Below are positions 1-5,070 of a DNA stretch of 7,707 bases, piece after piece. Within the stretch, counting starts at the first letter, position 1. Each line of letters opens with the position of its first letter. Source of the stretch: Paracoccaceae bacterium (GTDB lineage Bacteria > Pseudomonadota > Alphaproteobacteria > Rhodobacterales > Rhodobacteraceae); contig SKWP01000041.1 in the NCBI GenBank assembly GCA_007128865.1, positions 1-7,707 on the forward strand, in the 5' to 3' direction. The position numbers were made by a program, and so were the translations under genes. The notes under the pieces were generated by a model. That model did not search any database. It was not told the origin of the DNA and worked only from the letters and a program-made list of their open reading frames with translations.

Positions 1-138
1 CCGCTGGAATTCGGCCTGCGACGCAGCGGCGTCGAAATGGATCGCCACCTTGTCGCCAACCGCCACGAGCGCGCGCGCCTGATCGGCGATGCCGTCGACG
101 TCCTTGTGACACAGGAGCAGATAGGCGATGCGTGCCAT
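1..138 (-). CDS. Core-2/I-branching N-acetylglucosaminyltransferase family protein (GT14-like), N-terminal part only
   Basis: The reverse strand encodes 46 residues from an ATG at 138 to the window edge; the rest lies outside. The protein begins MARIAYLLLCHKD and continues with a QARAL...AIHFD pattern. I recognise this as the N-terminus of the Core-2/I-branching beta-1,6-N-acetylglucosaminyltransferase family in Rhodobacteraceae, whose first strand reads like 'ayLilaHkd' and whose next strand ends in the 'ihiD' turn, read here as IHFD. Members transfer a sugar from a nucleotide sugar onto glycans. The gene is divergent from a sulfotransferase with 131 bp between their starts, which suggests a shared role in making and sulfating a surface glycan. 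The family call comes from the N-terminal strand pattern only; no catalytic residue is visible in this fragment. Confidence 0.72.
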   Translation of the reverse strand, partial: MARIAYLLLCHKDVDGIADQARALVAVGDKVAIHFDAAASQAEFQR

Positions 139-188
139 GGCGTGCTTTCGCTGGGATGCCGCGCGCATCTAGCCATGCAGGTCGGGCG

Positions 189-218
189 TTGAAAAGGCCG
201 TGCTACTCTGCTTCCTAT
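189..218 (+). promoter_or_regulatory. Possible sigma-70 promoter for the sulfotransferase gene
   Basis: TTGAAA at 189-194 and TCCTAT at 213-218 are separated by 18 bases, about 50 bases before the chosen start codon. The -35 matches the consensus at five of six positions and the -10 at only three. It lies in the divergent gap between the glycosyltransferase and sulfotransferase genes. This is a weak match offered as the best candidate in the gap. Confidence 0.25.
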
Positions 219-269
219 GGTTCGGGGCGCAAACACGCCGCAAATGAATCAGGGCAGGGGCAGGATACG

Positions 270-1076
270 ATGGGATTCCCGGGAACCTGGATGACCGAAA
301 GCGGCACGCTGGCATACCGGGTGGTGCCGAAATGCGCATGCTCGACGATCGGGCAGTTGCTGCATTTTTCCGACCACGGCCGCTATTTCGACGGCGACAT
401 CCATGACGCCGATGACGGGCTGGTGAAGTGGGGACAAGGCGACGGTTCCGACCGCATGGCCAGGTTCATCCGCGACGGGCGAACCTACAACTTCACCTGC
501 GTGCGCAACCCCTATGCGCGCATCCTGTCATGCTTCTTCGACAAGATCTGCGGGATCCAGCGCAACGGCGGGCGCTATCGGGGAAATCTGGTGCCGCTGC
601 TGGTGCAGAAATACGGAATCGAGGTCGAGGGCGATTTCGACCAGATTCGCAGTTTCCGCCGCTTTCTGCTGTTTGCGCGCGACACGGCAAAATGGCGCCG
701 CCCGATGCCGCCCGACATCCACTGGTCCGAGATGGCCGGGCATGTCGGCACCTTCGTCGCCAACGGTGGCCACTACCACCAAGTCATCTACACCGAGGAT
801 TTCGCAGCGGGGATGCAGTCGGTCCTTGACGCGGCGCAGCCGCCTCATGCCATCGATGTCGCGGCTGCCCCCCGTTTCAACGAAAGCTCCGGTCACGGGC
901 CCGAGCGGCTGCATCCGGTGGAGGACTACTTTGACGACATGGCAATGCATCTGGTGTACGAGATGTACCATCGCGATTTTCAGCTCTTTGGCTACGACTT
1001 CGAAAACCCTGCCAACCGGCGGCCAAACAGGATTGTGGACCTCGACGAACTGCACATTCGTCTGAAGGATGGTTGA
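270..1076 (+). CDS. Sulfotransferase family 2 protein
   Basis: A 268-residue protein of the PAPS-dependent carbohydrate sulfotransferase type (Sulfotransfer_2). Residues 20-27 read PKCACSTI, matching the 5'-phosphosulfate-binding loop of this family (K-C-A-C-[ST]). Residues 78-89 read VRNPYARILSCF, matching the 3'-phosphate-binding motif (R-x-P-x-x-R-x-x-S). A basic and aromatic C-terminal part follows. The open frame reaches back to 132, but the preceding 46 residues are Arg/Ser/Gly-rich and lack family character. They also overlap the divergent glycosyltransferase start. The ATG at 270 has a purine-rich stretch (GGGGCAGGA) just upstream and places the PAPS loop at the usual distance from the N-terminus. 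ATG 291 is a possible later start. No signal peptide or membrane segment is seen, so it probably acts in the cytoplasm or at its membrane. The sugar or lipid acceptor cannot be told from sequence. Confidence 0.85.
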   Translation: MGFPGTWMTESGTLAYRVVPKCACSTIGQLLHFSDHGRYFDGDIHDADDGLVKWGQGDGSDRMARFIRDGRTYNFTCVRNPYARILSCFFDKICGIQRNGGRYRGNLVPLLVQKYGIEVEGDFDQIRSFRRFLLFARDTAKWRRPMPPDIHWSEMAGHVGTFVANGGHYHQVIYTEDFAAGMQSVLDAAQPPHAIDVAAAPRFNESSGHGPERLHPVEDYFDDMAMHLVYEMYHRDFQLFGYDFENPANRRPNRIVDLDELHIRLKDG

Positions 1077-1121
1077 GCGACTGCAGGCAGGGTGTGGGGA
1101 CGTCCAGGCCGCCCGAAACCC

Positions 1122-1349
1122 TCAGTGGGCGTGCACCGGCGCAAGATCGTTCTGACGGGCCAGAATGAAGGCCATGCGCCGGTCACGCACCAGCGCAAGC
1201 CGTTCGCCCGAAGCATCGTGAACGGCATAGATGGTCTGCGCCAAGCCTGCCTCGCGGCGCAATTCGTCCGGCAATTCGCTGACGGGAACCGGGCGAACAT
1301 AGACGATGGGGTTGGTATCGGACTGGCCGATGCTGGTCTTGCTGTCCAT
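1122..1349 (-). CDS. DUF1150 family small protein, downstream of hsp20
   Basis: A 75-residue protein I recognise as DUF1150 from the block IVYVRPV (residues 15-21), the central AQTIYAVHDASGERLALV segment and the C-terminal MAFILARQNDLAPV. The family is small, alphaproteobacterial and of unknown function. The start ATG has a strong AAAGGAG ribosome site at 1357-1363, with seven bases between. Only 28 bases separate it from the hsp20 stop, so the two are almost certainly co-transcribed and heat-inducible from the promoter ahead of hsp20. A role near the small heat-shock protein is inferred from this arrangement only. The gene converges on the sulfotransferase with a 45-bp gap in which no clear terminator is seen. 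Confidence 0.88.
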   Translation of the reverse strand: MDSKTSIGQSDTNPIVYVRPVPVSELPDELRREAGLAQTIYAVHDASGERLALVRDRRMAFILARQNDLAPVHAH

Positions 1350-1377
1350 GCTTGATCTCCTTTGACGGTTTCCGTTT

Positions 1378-1794
1378 TCAGCGGCGCGCTATCCGGATGT
1401 TCTGCACGACCGGTTCGGGTTCGGCCCTGTGCAGATCGATATGCAGGAGCCCGTTTTCGAGCGCCGCTCCGGTAACCTCAACGCCTTCGGCCAGAACGAA
1501 ACTGCGCTGGAACTGGCGCGCGGCGATGCCCCGGTGCAGGAAGACGCGGTTTTCCTCGGACTCGTCGCGTTGCCGGCCGCGGATCATCAACTGGCGATCC
1601 TCGACGGTGATCGAAAGGTCTTCCTCGGCAAAGCCCGCCACCGCGAGGGTGATGCGATAGGCGTTCTCGGAAGCCTGTTCGATGTTGAACGGGGGATAGC
1701 CATCGGCACCGGACTTCGCCGTGCGTTCAGCCAGCCGTTCCAACTGTTCGAAACCAAGCAGGAAGGGATGGGTACGGAAGTTGAGTTTTGTCAT
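1378..1794 (-). CDS. Small heat-shock protein, Hsp20/alpha-crystallin family (IbpA-like)
   Basis: A 138-residue ATP-independent holdase chaperone of the cytoplasm that binds unfolding proteins and passes them on to DnaK/ClpB. The N-terminus (1-33) carries the aromatic FLLGFEQLERL motif typical of class A bacterial Hsp20. The alpha-crystallin domain spans about residues 34-128, from PPFNIEQ through YRITLAVAGF. It ends at the signature block ALENGLLHIDL (residues 111-121), which matches A-x-x-x-[DN]-G-[VL]-L. The C-terminal tail holds an I-R-I motif (133-135), the I-x-I anchor used in oligomer assembly. The frame is open for about 98 codons upstream, but that stretch is low-complexity and runs into the divergent gene. 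The ATG at 1794 gives the family-standard N-terminus and has AAGGA about nine bases upstream. It is followed by the DUF1150 gene in an apparent operon. Confidence 0.95.
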   Translation of the reverse strand: MTKLNFRTHPFLLGFEQLERLAERTAKSGADGYPPFNIEQASENAYRITLAVAGFAEEDLSITVEDRQLMIRGRQRDESEENRVFLHRGIAARQFQRSFVLAEGVEVTGAALENGLLHIDLHRAEPEPVVQNIRIARR

Positions 1795-1797
1795 CGG

Positions 1798-1809
1798 GCA
1801 AGTCCTTGC
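1798..1809 (-). promoter_or_regulatory. Short hairpin enclosing the hsp20 Shine-Dalgarno, possible RNA thermometer element
   Basis: On the minus strand the leader reads GCAAGGACTTGC just before the hsp20 start. GCAA and TTGC can pair over four base pairs with the GGAC of the Shine-Dalgarno region in the loop. Many alphaproteobacterial small heat-shock genes carry ROSE or fourU thermometers at this place. The helix here is short and no ROSE consensus could be recognised, so a thermometer role is speculative. Confidence 0.25.
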
Positions 1810-1857
1810 GTAAGCGACATTGCATAAGCGGCCCCGGAACCGGCAGCCACAGGGTCG

Positions 1858-1886
1858 ATATGGGGCGGCGCGGGCGCCAGGACAAG
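1858..1886 (-). promoter_or_regulatory. RpoH (sigma-32)-type heat-shock promoter of hsp20-DUF1150
   Basis: On the minus strand CTTGTC (1886-1881) is followed after 15 bases by CCCCATAT (1865-1858). This fits the known sigma-32 consensus CTTGAA - about 13-15 bases - CCCCATNT, with a full match in the -10. Transcription would begin near 1850, giving a leader of roughly 55 bases before the hsp20 start. The position and the gene it drives agree with heat-shock control. Confidence 0.75.
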
Positions 1887-1904
1887 ATGCATGGATGTCG
1901 GGCT

Positions 1905-1932
1905 TTGTGGTCCCGGCAAAACCGGTTATCGT
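1905..1932 (+). promoter_or_regulatory. Weak candidate promoter for the DUF465 gene
   Basis: TTGTGG (1905-1910) and TATCGT (1927-1932) are 16 bases apart and about 30 bases before the start codon. Both boxes match the sigma-70 consensus at about four of six positions. The element sits in the divergent gap shared with the hsp20 heat-shock promoter. No better candidate was seen. Confidence 0.2.
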
Positions 1933-1962
1933 GGTATGCAGCGGCGAAATGGGAAAACCGCG

Positions 1963-2181
1963 ATGAACAGCCCCGAACAGATGGATCACGACGAAATGCT
2001 GCGCGTCAGGCTTGAAGTCCTGCGCCGCGAGCATCGGGATCTCGACGAAGCGATTGCCGCACTGCACGACCGCACCACCGCCGATCAACTCGCCCTGCGC
2101 AGGCTCAAGAAGCGCAAGCTGGCGCTCAAGGACCAGATCGCCCGGATCGAGGACGATCTGACACCCGACATCATCGCCTGA
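1963..2181 (+). CDS. DUF465/YdcH-like small coiled-coil protein
   Basis: A 72-residue, almost entirely helical, highly charged protein. Residues from about 15 to 60 show the DUF465 pattern: REHRDLDEAI, a short turn with Asp/Gln, then RRLKKRKLALKDQI, ending in the DIIA tail common in Rhodobacterales members. The fold is expected to be a two-helix hairpin or coiled coil. The function of the family is unknown. The frame is open back to 1891, but starts at 1891 or 1936 would add a Gly/Arg-rich leader absent from the family and would overlap the promoter region of the divergent hsp20 gene. ATG 1963 is preferred although its ribosome site (GGGAAAA) is weak; ATG 1981 is also possible. It converges on the phosphatase gene with a 22-bp gap. 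Confidence 0.8.
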   Translation: MNSPEQMDHDEMLRVRLEVLRREHRDLDEAIAALHDRTTADQLALRRLKKRKLALKDQIARIEDDLTPDIIA

Positions 2182-2203
2182 AGCTGGCTGTCCGAGCCGC
2201 CGC

Positions 2204-2656
2204 TCAGCCCGGCGGGCCGAAGCGGTCGAGCATGCGCTTGCGGATCTGGTCGCGGGTCTGGCGATAGGCGGCCAGACGGGTCTCGCGATCCTCGCCGATG
2301 CCGGTGGGGTCGAGCACGGGCCAGTATTCCACCGCCGTATGTGAATAGCGGGTCAGTTCCTGGGCCCTGCGCTGGCTTGCGGGCGAAAGCGCAACGATCA
2401 GGTCAAAGCCGGAAAGGTCATCGCCCCACTGCACCATTTCGTCAAAGCTGCGCGACCTGTGGCGCGAGAGCTCCACGCCGATCTCATCGCTGACGGCGAC
2501 GGCAAAGCCGTCGATTTCCATATCGTTGCGGACCCCGGCGGACTGCACATAGGCGCGCTGGCCATAGAACTTCTTCATCAGCCCCTCGGCGATGGGGGAA
2601 CGAACCGAGTTCTGGTCACAGCAGAACAGCACCGAAGAGGGGAAGGCAGGCGCCAA
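2204..2656 (-). CDS. Low-molecular-weight protein tyrosine phosphatase-like protein (ArsC/LMWP fold)
   Basis: A 150-residue cytoplasmic protein with the LMW-PTP catalytic loop near its N-terminus: Cys13-(X)5-Arg19-Ser20-Pro21, read as CDQNSVRSP. The general acid is seen as Asp116-Pro117 in YWPVLDPTG. The length matches the family. The loop departs from the usual C-x-G-N-x-C-R-S-P: the Gly is Gln15 and the second Cys, which normally protects the nucleophile by a disulfide, is Val18; a different Cys (Cys12) sits beside the nucleophile. Substrates could be phosphotyrosine proteins or another phosphate ester; arsenate reduction seems less likely but is not excluded. The start is TTG at 2656, supported by a GGAGG site five bases upstream and by the one-base spacing from the UPF0262 stop. 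The two are translated as one operon. Confidence 0.87.
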   Translation of the reverse strand: MAPAFPSSVLFCCDQNSVRSPIAEGLMKKFYGQRAYVQSAGVRNDMEIDGFAVAVSDEIGVELSRHRSRSFDEMVQWGDDLSGFDLIVALSPASQRRAQELTRYSHTAVEYWPVLDPTGIGEDRETRLAAYRQTRDQIRKRMLDRFGPPG

Positions 2657-2657
2657 C

Positions 2658-3146
2658 TCAACCTCCGAAGTGCAGCACGCAGATCAGGGTAAACAGCCGC
2701 CTGGCCGTATCGATATCGACCTCTGCCTTGCCGTCGAGCCTGTCCATCAGGATGCGGGCGCCTTCGTTGTGGATACCGCGGCGGGCCATGTCGATGGCTT
2801 CGATCTGGCTGGGCGGCAGACGCTTGACCGCATCGAAATAGCTGCCACAGATCTGATAATAGTCCTTCACCACCTGCCGGAACGGGCCAAGCGAAAGGTG
2901 AAACGCCGTTACCGGCTGTGCATCCTCGGTGCCGACCTCGATAACCAGCCGGCGTTCGCGAATCGACAGCGCCAGGCGGTAGGGGCCGGAGGCTGTGGCA
3001 CGATCACTGCGGGCCGGCAGGCCAAAGGAATTGTTCTCGAGCAGGTCGAAGATCGCGACGCGCCGCTCCTGCTCGATCTCGGCAGTCGGCGCAGGCAGGC
3101 CGGTATCGTCGATCTCGATATGGCAGATGCGGTTCATGGCACTCAT
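2658..3146 (-). CDS. UPF0262 family protein
   Basis: A 162-residue protein recognised as UPF0262 from its N-terminal block CHIEIDDTGLPAPTAEIEQE (residues 8-27), the RRVAIFDLLENNSF segment, and a central stretch ending LGPFRQVVKDYYQICGSYF. The family is alphaproteobacterial with no established function; no signal peptide or membrane segment is seen, so it is probably cytoplasmic. The ATG at 3146 is taken as start; ATG 3137 (MNRI...) is an equally good alternative, since neither has a strong ribosome site. In many Rhodobacterales this gene lies behind hisD and ahead of a phosphatase and infA (from memory, not checked). Here the phosphatase partner is kept, but a cytochrome gene lies upstream and no infA follows. 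Confidence 0.88.
   Translation of the reverse strand: MSAMNRICHIEIDDTGLPAPTAEIEQERRVAIFDLLENNSFGLPARSDRATASGPYRLALSIRERRLVIEVGTEDAQPVTAFHLSLGPFRQVVKDYYQICGSYFDAVKRLPPSQIEAIDMARRGIHNEGARILMDRLDGKAEVDIDTARRLFTLICVLHFGG
2662..2666 (-). promoter_or_regulatory. Ribosome binding site deciding the TTG start of the phosphatase
   Basis: GGAGG on the minus strand lies inside the last codons of UPF0262, five bases before the TTG at 2656. The junction reads GGAGGTTGAGTTG, with the UPF0262 stop TGA between site and start. It argues for the TTG start over the GTG eight codons downstream and for coupled translation of the two genes. Confidence 0.75.
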
Positions 3147-3268
3147 TCAGCAGGCTACGCTGCCGTGATGCCCCAAGCCACCGCGGCCTTCAAGCCATGG
3201 CATGCAATACGCGACATCTTCCAATGCTCCGGGTGGCGCCGGCGGGCCGGCGCGCACCCGCCATGGCA
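3147..3268. other. Gene-free gap of 122 bp with several short repeats between UPF0262 and the cytochrome gene
   Basis: No convincing gene or promoter is seen. The gap holds a strong GC-rich hairpin (3231-3259) and an exact 10-bp direct repeat GCCATGGCAT at 3194-3203 and 3260-3269. An 8-bp inverted pair, GTGATGCC at 3165-3172 and GGCATCAC at 3265-3272, encloses the other elements. The second copies run into the stop codon of the cytochrome gene. Any promoter of the UPF0262 operon should lie here but could not be recognised. Confidence 0.6.
3231..3259 (-). terminator. GC-rich hairpin behind the cytochrome gene, possible transcription end
   Basis: GGGTGGCGCCGG and CCGGCGCGCACCC can pair over about 11-12 base pairs with one internal mismatch/bulge and a CGGG loop. 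It begins ten bases after the cytochrome stop codon on the minus strand. No T-run follows, so it is not a canonical intrinsic terminator; it may stabilise the 3' end or pause polymerase. Confidence 0.4.
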
Positions 3269-3613
3269 TCACCCCGACCAGTCTTCACCGATGTATGTGG
3301 CGAGATAGTCGAGAATGATCTCCCGCTCATCGGGGTCGAGTTCCCACATGCCCTGATCCTCGACCATCCAGTCCAGCAATTCGTCCCACACACGCCGGGA
3401 ATAGCCGCCATTGGTCACGGTGCGCAGCGAATGGCAGGGTACGCAGCTGAAATAGGTCTCCTCGACGCCCTCGCCCGGCGGCAAGGGATAGAACTCGAAA
3501 TCCTCCGGCACATCCGCAAGACTGGTGATGCGGTCCTGCGCGTTGGCCTGCACGGGCACTGCCAGCAGCAGGGCGGCAATCGCCGCCCCGCAGGTGGAAT
3601 GTAGTTTCCTCAT
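3269..3613 (-). CDS. sorB: Small monoheme cytochrome c, electron-accepting subunit of the sulfite dehydrogenase (SorB-like)
   Basis: A 114-residue precursor with a Sec signal peptide: Lys at 3, hydrophobic core 10-20, and a probable cut after Ala25 (QANA|QD). The mature part of about 89 residues holds one covalent heme site, CVPCH at 57-61. His61 is one axial ligand; Met83 or Met89 in the WMVEDQGM stretch is the likely sixth ligand. The size agrees with SorB of the known SorAB sulfite dehydrogenase and not with the large diheme SoxD, the partner of SoxC. The gene begins 15 bases after the sorA stop, which indicates co-transcription. It should take electrons from SorA in the periplasm and pass them to the respiratory chain. 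The acidic C-terminal region could help docking. The sorB symbol rests on context and size. Confidence 0.82.
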   Translation of the reverse strand: MRKLHSTCGAAIAALLLAVPVQANAQDRITSLADVPEDFEFYPLPPGEGVEETYFSCVPCHSLRTVTNGGYSRRVWDELLDWMVEDQGMWELDPDEREIILDYLATYIGEDWSG

Positions 3614-3628
3614 GTTCAGACGCTGCCC

Positions 3629-4936
3629 TTACACTGCGGTGAAGTGGATCCGGTGGCACGAATTGTTCAGATAGCCACGCGGGTTCCAGCCCGGCACCAC
3701 CATCGGCTGGGTGTTGCCCTGATTGTCGGTCGCCCGGGCCCAGACTTCGTAATACCCGGCCATGGGCGGAATGATGCGGGCCTGCCAGCGCTGCCACGAG
3801 AACCGGTTGTGCGGCATGTGGAGTTCCGCCTGCTGCCAGGTGGCACCGAAATCGATGGAGGTTTCCATCCGCACCACATGATTGTCCCCGGCCCATGCCT
3901 GGCCGCGCACCTCGAAGGGCATGCCCGCGCGCACCTCGGCGCCGGCAACGGGGTTGGTGATCGCGGATTTCACGATCATCGAGCCCATGACCATCATGTC
4001 CTCGTGCGGCACTTCGGCGCCCGGCTCCACCGGATGGCGCGGCATGCGGTAGCTGAGGCCGGTCATGCCGGGGCCATCATGTTCCTTGTCGCGCACCCAG
4101 ATCCGGGTGACCCATTTCTGGCTTACCGAGCCTGCCCAGCCCGGCGCGACAATGCGCGCGGGGTAGCCATGCTCGATGGGAATATCCGCGCCGTTCATCT
4201 TGACCGCGATAATGGTGTGTGGGTCCATCATCTTGTCGATCGGCCCGCCGCGCGAAATCGCCGGTCGATCCGGGTCGCCCGACAGATGATCGTCATAGCT
4301 GTAGTGGCCGGTATAGACGGCCGAAGGCTTCAGCCCGGCGCGGCGCAGGATGTCCGACACGCGAACGCCCGTCCATTCGGAGTTTCCGATCGCGCCGATG
4401 GTCCACGGATTGCCGCGCGGCAGGGGGTTGAAGCCCGCGCGACCGTTTCCGCCGCATTCAAGCTGCAACCGCAGCGTCACATGCTCGAATTCGTTCATCA
4501 GCTGGTCGTAGCTGAGTTCCAGCTCTTCGTTCACCTCGCCATCGATCCGCAGGCGCCATTCGGCCTTGCTCATCGGCATGGGCATGGTGCCGTTGTTGCG
4601 GATGAAGTGATGCGCCGCAGGCGTGATGTCGTCGTCGAGCAGATGCGCCGCCGCTTCCATGTTCACCGGCCGATCGTTGTGCACGATCATGTCGGGGTGT
4701 TTGGCGTCAAAGGCGAATTCGCTGACCGTTTCGGCCAGCGCGGCGGGGATGAGGCCCATCGGCATATTGGCGCTGAAGGGGATCGTGGTTCCCAGAACCG
4801 CCCCCATCGAGGCCAGCCCCGCCCCGCGCAGGAAACCGCGGCGATCGGGTCGCGCCTTGCGGCCGAAAACCAGCCAGTCGGCACGTTCCGGATCTTCGTG
4901 ATACAGCTCAATCAGCCCGCGTTCTGTCTTCGGCAT
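3629..4936 (-). CDS. sorA: Molybdenum-dependent sulfite dehydrogenase catalytic subunit (sulfite oxidase family, SorA-like), Tat-exported
   Basis: A 435-residue protein of the sulfite oxidase family; it oxidises sulfite to sulfate in the periplasm. Residues 32-37 (RRGFLR) followed by a hydrophobic stretch and AALA form a Tat signal, with a probable cut near residue 68. The molybdopterin domain (about 80-310) carries the cofactor-ligating Cys161 in LECGGNGR and the conserved HGYPARIVAPGWAG block (256-269), followed by QKWVTRI. The C-terminal part (about 315-433) is the Mo-co oxidoreductase dimerisation domain, containing RGQAWAGDN and SIDFGATWQ. No heme-binding b5 domain is present, so electrons must leave through the cytochrome encoded 15 bases downstream. 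A GGGAGGA ribosome site at 4943-4949 supports the ATG. SoxC is the nearest alternative, but no sox genes or SoxD are nearby. Regulation is probably by the ECF sigma factor encoded upstream. Confidence 0.88.
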   Translation of the reverse strand: MPKTERGLIELYHEDPERADWLVFGRKARPDRRGFLRGAGLASMGAVLGTTIPFSANMPMGLIPAALAETVSEFAFDAKHPDMIVHNDRPVNMEAAAHLLDDDITPAAHHFIRNNGTMPMPMSKAEWRLRIDGEVNEELELSYDQLMNEFEHVTLRLQLECGGNGRAGFNPLPRGNPWTIGAIGNSEWTGVRVSDILRRAGLKPSAVYTGHYSYDDHLSGDPDRPAISRGGPIDKMMDPHTIIAVKMNGADIPIEHGYPARIVAPGWAGSVSQKWVTRIWVRDKEHDGPGMTGLSYRMPRHPVEPGAEVPHEDMMVMGSMIVKSAITNPVAGAEVRAGMPFEVRGQAWAGDNHVVRMETSIDFGATWQQAELHMPHNRFSWQRWQARIIPPMAGYYEVWARATDNQGNTQPMVVPGWNPRGYLNNSCHRIHFTAV

Positions 4937-4944
4937 CTATCGTC

Positions 4945-5004
4945 CTCCCGTTTGTCGGAACGACCGCCCGGCTCGGGGCAGTCCCGGTAAAAGACGAACG
5001 GGAG
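4945..5004 (-). repeat. Inverted repeat joining the -10 region of the sorA promoter to the sorA Shine-Dalgarno sequence
   Basis: On the minus strand CTCCCGTTCGTC (5004-4993) and GACAAACGGGAG (4956-4945) are complementary at 11 of 12 positions, with one C-A mismatch and a 36-base loop. The loop holds a smaller CCCG-AGC-CGGG hairpin. The upstream arm contains the CGTC -10 box of the candidate ECF promoter. The downstream arm contains GGGAG of the sorA ribosome site. The pairing is seen directly; its role as a translation block in read-through RNA, or as a protein operator, is inference. Confidence 0.55.
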
Positions 5005-5018
5005 ACTCAGATTATTCC
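4993..5018 (-). promoter_or_regulatory. ECF sigma factor-type promoter of sorAB
   Basis: On the minus strand GGAATAA (5018-5012) and CGTC (4996-4993) stand with 17 bases between GGAAT and CGTC. This is the general layout of ECF promoters (GGAAC-like -35, CGTC/CGTT-like -10). Transcription would begin near 4985 and leave a leader of about 50 bases before sorA. The ECF sigma factor encoded just upstream is the obvious candidate to use it. No sigma-70 promoter was seen in this gap. Confidence 0.6.
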
Positions 5019-5028
5019 GTGCAGATCG

Positions 5029-5070
5029 AAAAAAATTGCATCAGACCGTGTGTCAGGCGTTGCAGGTCTG
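5029..5070 (-). terminator. Weak intrinsic terminator behind the anti-sigma gene
   Basis: On the minus strand CAGACC (5070-5065) and GGTCTG (5047-5042) form a perfect 6-bp stem with a 17-base loop that includes the stop codon. Six bases later comes a run of seven T (5035-5029). The long loop and the gap before the T-run make this imperfect, so partial read-through into sorA is plausible. Confidence 0.35.

Noticed and set aside
132..269. Upstream extension of the sulfotransferase
   Set aside because: The extra 46 residues overlap the divergent gene, are low-complexity and precede a better-placed ATG with a purine-rich ribosome site.
1077..1121. Terminator between the converging sulfotransferase and DUF1150 genes
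   Set aside because: Only scattered GGGT/ACCC matches were found; no hairpin with a T-run.
2182..2203. Bidirectional terminator between the DUF465 and phosphatase genes
   Set aside because: Only a 4-bp GGCT/AGCC stem is seen, with no T-run on either side.
2592..3308. Plus-strand open frame over UPF0262 and the repeat gap
   Set aside because: It has no domain pattern and is antisense to UPF0262, whose family sequence is clear.
3629..4936. SoxC as identity of the molybdenum enzyme
   Set aside because: The family resemblance is real, but the partner is a small monoheme cytochrome rather than a diheme SoxD, and no other sox genes are nearby.
3644..4990. Long plus-strand open frame antisense to sorA (448 codons)
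   Set aside because: It is His/Arg/Ala-rich with no recognisable domain and exactly mirrors the well-supported sulfite dehydrogenase on the minus strand; high GC makes such mirror frames common.
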